Translations under genes and position numbers: made by a program
The notes under the pieces: generated by a model
What the model was told of the DNA's origin: nothing
The model's input: only the letters and a program-made list of their open reading frames with translations
Databases searched by the model: none
Origin: Planctomycetia bacterium
Lineage (GTDB): Bacteria > Planctomycetota > UBA1135 > GCA-002686595
Reading direction: 5' to 3'
Length of the DNA stretch: 64,000 nt
Assembly (NCBI GenBank): GCA_005778045.1
Contig: SXKQ01000087.1
Coordinates: 1-64,000, forward strand
Shown here: piece after piece, positions 61,673-64,000 of the stretch
How the letters are laid out: each line of letters begins with the position of its first letter
Numbering within the stretch: the stretch's first letter is position 1

Positions 61673-62139
61673 GGGGCGCCCGGACCGAGGAGGAGGTGTG
61701 GAGGAAGGAAGGCCACGAGGCGGGCCTCGCCGGGCATGGCCCGGCCTTCGAGCAGGGCGCATGCTCCGCGCTCGAAGGGGAACGCATGGCCCAGCTCCCG
61801 GCGTCCGGTGACCAGCCATGCCGTGAGCGCGGACATCCAAGGCTCATGGCCCACGAGGGCCACGGAGGGCGCGCTCAGTCGCCCGAGCAGCTCGGCGCAG
61901 GGAGCATCCGCGAGCTCCGGGCAAGCCTCGAGGGGCGCGGAGAGCGCTCGGCCGAGAATCTCGGCGGTCTCGCGGGCCCGGCGCAGAGGAGAGTGCAGGA
62001 TTTGCTGGGAGCGCCAGCCGCGACCCGCCACGGCGGCCGCCACGCGCTCGAACTGCCGACGCCCGGCGTCGGTCAGGGCGCGCTCTGCGTCGGGCCCGGC
62101 CGGGTCGGCGATGGCATGGCGTACGAGCAGGATCTGCAT
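61669..62139 (-). CDS. Phosphohistidine phosphatase SixA-like
   Basis: A 156-residue histidine phosphatase (phosphoglycerate-mutase fold): the catalytic RHAIAD near the start, the SPLRRARETAEIL block and the second His in VGHEPWMS. ATG 62139 begins directly at the conserved strand. SixA acts on phosphohistidine proteins; here it is divergent from ppk1, a neighbour pair seen in other bacteria. Confidence 0.85.
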   Translation of the reverse strand: MQILLVRHAIADPAGPDAERALTDAGRRQFERVAAAVAGRGWRSQQILHSPLRRARETAEILGRALSAPLEACPELADAPCAELLGRLSAPSVALVGHEPWMSALTAWLVTGRRELGHAFPFERGACALLEGRAMPGEARLVAFLPPHLLLGPGAP

Positions 62140-62293
62140 GCTGGGACGGTGCTGCGGACTGGACGCATGTCTGGGGCGCCGGATGGGGCGAACCATCCGC
62201 TCCTTCAGCCGGTCAAACTTCGATCAATCCCTTCGGATCTGCGCGCAGGGGGCCGGTGGGAGCGCCTCGGAGCCTATCCTACTCGATGTTGCC

Positions 62294-64000
62294 ATGGCTG
62301 CCGATCTTCCGACGGACTTGCGCGATCCCTCGTTGTTCCTCAACCGGGAGCTTTCGCAGCTCGAGTTCAACGCGCGCGTCCTCGAGCAGGCCAAGGATTC
62401 GACCACGCCGCTGCTCGAGCGCGTGCGCTTCCTGGCGATCTGCAGCACAAACCTCGACGAGTTCTTCGAGATTCGCGTGGCTGGCCTGCGGCAGCAGCAG
62501 AGCCATGGCATCCCGCGCAGCGAGCCGGACGGCATGTCCAACGCCGAGACTCTGCGCCGCATCAGCGAGAGCGCTCACTCGCTCGTCACGGAGCAGTACC
62601 GGCTGCTGAACGAGGTGCTACTGCCTGCGCTCGAGCGCGAGGGAATTCGACTGCTCAAGCGCACCGATTGGAACCAGCGCCAGCAGGCGTGGATCCAGCG
62701 CTACTTCGCCAACGAGGTCCTGCCGGTGCTGACTCCGGTGGGGCTCGACCCTTCGCATCCCTTTCCGCGCATTCACAACAAATCGCTCAACTTCGTCGTG
62801 TCCGTGTCGGGTGACGACGCCTATGGGCGCGAGAGCGGCACCGCCATCGTGCAGGTCCCACGCTCCCTTCCGCGGCTCATCCAGCTGCCCGACGGCGTGG
62901 CGACCGGCTCGTTCGACTTCGTGCTGCTCTCGTCGGTCGTGCATGCGCACGTGGGCGACGCGTTTCCTGGCATGAAAGTCGAGGGCTGCTACCAGTTTCG
63001 CGTCACGCGCAACAGCGACCTGTGGGTCGACGAGGAAGAGGCCGACGACCTGATGCGCGCGCTCAAGGGGGAGCTCGCGGATCGCAACTTTGGCGAGGCG
63101 GTGCGGCTCGAGGTGGCGGACACGTGTCCAGAGGAGACCGCGCGCTTCCTGCTCGTGGAATTCGAGCTCGAGGAACGTGACCTGTACCGCGTGCACGGAC
63201 CAGTCAACATGCATCGGCTCGTCGCGATGGTCGATCTCGTCGAGCGGCCCGACCTCAAGTACCCGGCCTTCGTTCAGCGCATTCCCCGGCGCGTGCAGCA
63301 GGGCGGCGCCGATTTGTTCGAGGTGCTGCGCAAGGGAGACCTGCTGCTGCACCATCCCTTCGACTCCTTCGCGCCCGTGGTCGAGCTCGTCCGGCAGGCC
63401 GCGAGCGATCCGAGCGTGCTGGCGATCAAGCAAACGCTGTATCGAACGGGCGGAGACTCGCCAATGGTCGACGCGCTCATCGACGCTGCGCGCTCCGGCA
63501 AGGAAGTCACGGCCGTGATCGAGTTGCGCGCGCGCTTCGACGAGGCGGACAACATCAAGCTCGCCACGAAGCTGCAGCAGTCCGGCGCCAACGTCGTGTA
63601 TGGCATCGTGGGTTACAAGGCGCACGCGAAGATGCTCATGATCGTGCGGCGGGAGGGGCGCAAGCTGCGCCGCTACGTGCACCTAGGCACCGGCAACTAT
63701 CACGTGCGCACGACGCGCGGGTATACCGACTTCGCGTTGCTCACCTGCGATCGCGAGATCGGAGAAGATGTGCACCGTGTGTTCCTGCAGCTCACGGGCC
63801 TTGGCCGAGTCCTGCGCTTGCGCCGCATCGTGCAGTCACCCTTTTCGCTGCACCGCACGCTGCTGTCGCTGATCGACGCCGAGCTACGCAACGCCGAGGC
63901 CGGCAAGCCGGCGCGCATCGTGGCGAAGATGAACGCGCTCTCCGAGCCGCAGATCATCCAGGCTCTGTATCGCGCTTCCCAAGCGGGCGTGCAGGTGGAC
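62294..64000 (+). CDS. ppk1: Polyphosphate kinase 1, N-terminal and core parts (runs off the window)
   Basis: 569 codons of PPK1, which polymerises phosphate from ATP. The start region reads DPSLFLNRELSQLEFNARVLEQ, followed by ICSTNLDEFFEIRV, LTPVGLDPSHPFP, LLLHHPFDSF, AIKQTLYRTGGDSPMVDALI, YKAHAKMLM (the phospho-His) and YVHLGTGNYHVRTTR. The window ends before the C-terminal domain. The ATG 62294 gives a normal start; TATCCT at 62275-62280 is a possible -10. Confidence 0.93.
   Translation, partial: MAADLPTDLRDPSLFLNRELSQLEFNARVLEQAKDSTTPLLERVRFLAICSTNLDEFFEIRVAGLRQQQSHGIPRSEPDGMSNAETLRRISESAHSLVTEQYRLLNEVLLPALEREGIRLLKRTDWNQRQQAWIQRYFANEVLPVLTPVGLDPSHPFPRIHNKSLNFVVSVSGDDAYGRESGTAIVQVPRSLPRLIQLPDGVATGSFDFVLLSSVVHAHVGDAFPGMKVEGCYQFRVTRNSDLWVDEEEADDLMRALKGELADRNFGEAVRLEVADTCPEETARFLLVEFELEERDLYRVHGPVNMHRLVAMVDLVERPDLKYPAFVQRIPRRVQQGGADLFEVLRKGDLLLHHPFDSFAPVVELVRQAASDPSVLAIKQTLYRTGGDSPMVDALIDAARSGKEVTAVIELRARFDEADNIKLATKLQQSGANVVYGIVGYKAHAKMLMIVRREGRKLRRYVHLGTGNYHVRTTRGYTDFALLTCDREIGEDVHRVFLQLTGLGRVLRLRRIVQSPFSLHRTLLSLIDAELRNAEAGKPARIVAKMNALSEPQIIQALYRASQAGVQVD

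Noticed and set aside
1..64000. Insertion sequences, prophage genes or rRNA
   Set aside because: No transposase, integrase, phage structural gene or rRNA sequence was recognised on either strand.

Overview
The window is a stretch of chromosome from a strongly GC-rich bacterium, most likely a member of Planctomycetota (inference). Supporting signs are a type II pseudopilin with an H-X9-DG motif, a STAS-PilZ fusion protein, a solo McsB arginine kinase, and three secreted proteins that share a YC...GC / W-RDP C-terminal domain of the kind found in marine planctomycetes. Many genes lack a Shine-Dalgarno sequence, use GTG starts, and overlap by exactly 4 bases. No transposase, prophage, rRNA or CRISPR array was seen.

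Layout. 1-2.2 kb: end of metK, a terminator, a pseudopilin and a UbiA-family prenyltransferase. 2.2-7.9 kb (minus): an iron-type ABC importer whose genes are chained by 4-base overlaps to a five-haem cytochrome c and a HEAT-repeat protein. 8-18 kb (plus): an aminotransferase, threonine aldolase, phosphomannomutase, a HEAT protein, arginase, and an O-antigen-type ABC exporter with a methyltransferase. 18-24 kb: an uncharacterised exported protein divergent from mcsB, a HAD protein with a changed active site, and STAS-PilZ divergent from a GAF-PP2C phosphatase. 25-33.5 kb: dihydroorotase, a DUF58/BatA pair, a LPG-synthase-like membrane protein, an NhaC antiporter and asnS. 33.5-39.9 kb (minus): a six-gene tight cluster with a ThiF-like E1 enzyme, a MobA-like transferase and a large DUF4388-TPR-PEGA protein.

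40.5-48.2 kb holds tRNA-His and then a chemotaxis cluster: cheA, cheW, cheY, cheB, cheR, a cheX-like gene, a second cheY and two more cheX/cheC-like genes. A strongly base-paired leader precedes cheA. 48-52 kb: a GH31-like protein without its acid/base Asp, a MORN-type lipoprotein and an SPFH-zinc ribbon protein. 52.5-58.2 kb: three secreted proteins with the shared C-terminal domain, one of them frameshifted. 58.4-64 kb: a GGDEF-EAL protein with a KaiB-like partner, a methyltransferase and SixA pair, and the 5' part of ppk1 running off the window.

The strongest candidates for something undescribed are the cheA leader RNA (40845-40997), the ABC importer-cytochrome chain with a Walker A Lys-to-Thr change, the shared secreted C-terminal domain, and the six-gene ThiF/DUF4388 cluster. 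Domain calls come from reading translated sequence. No database search was run.
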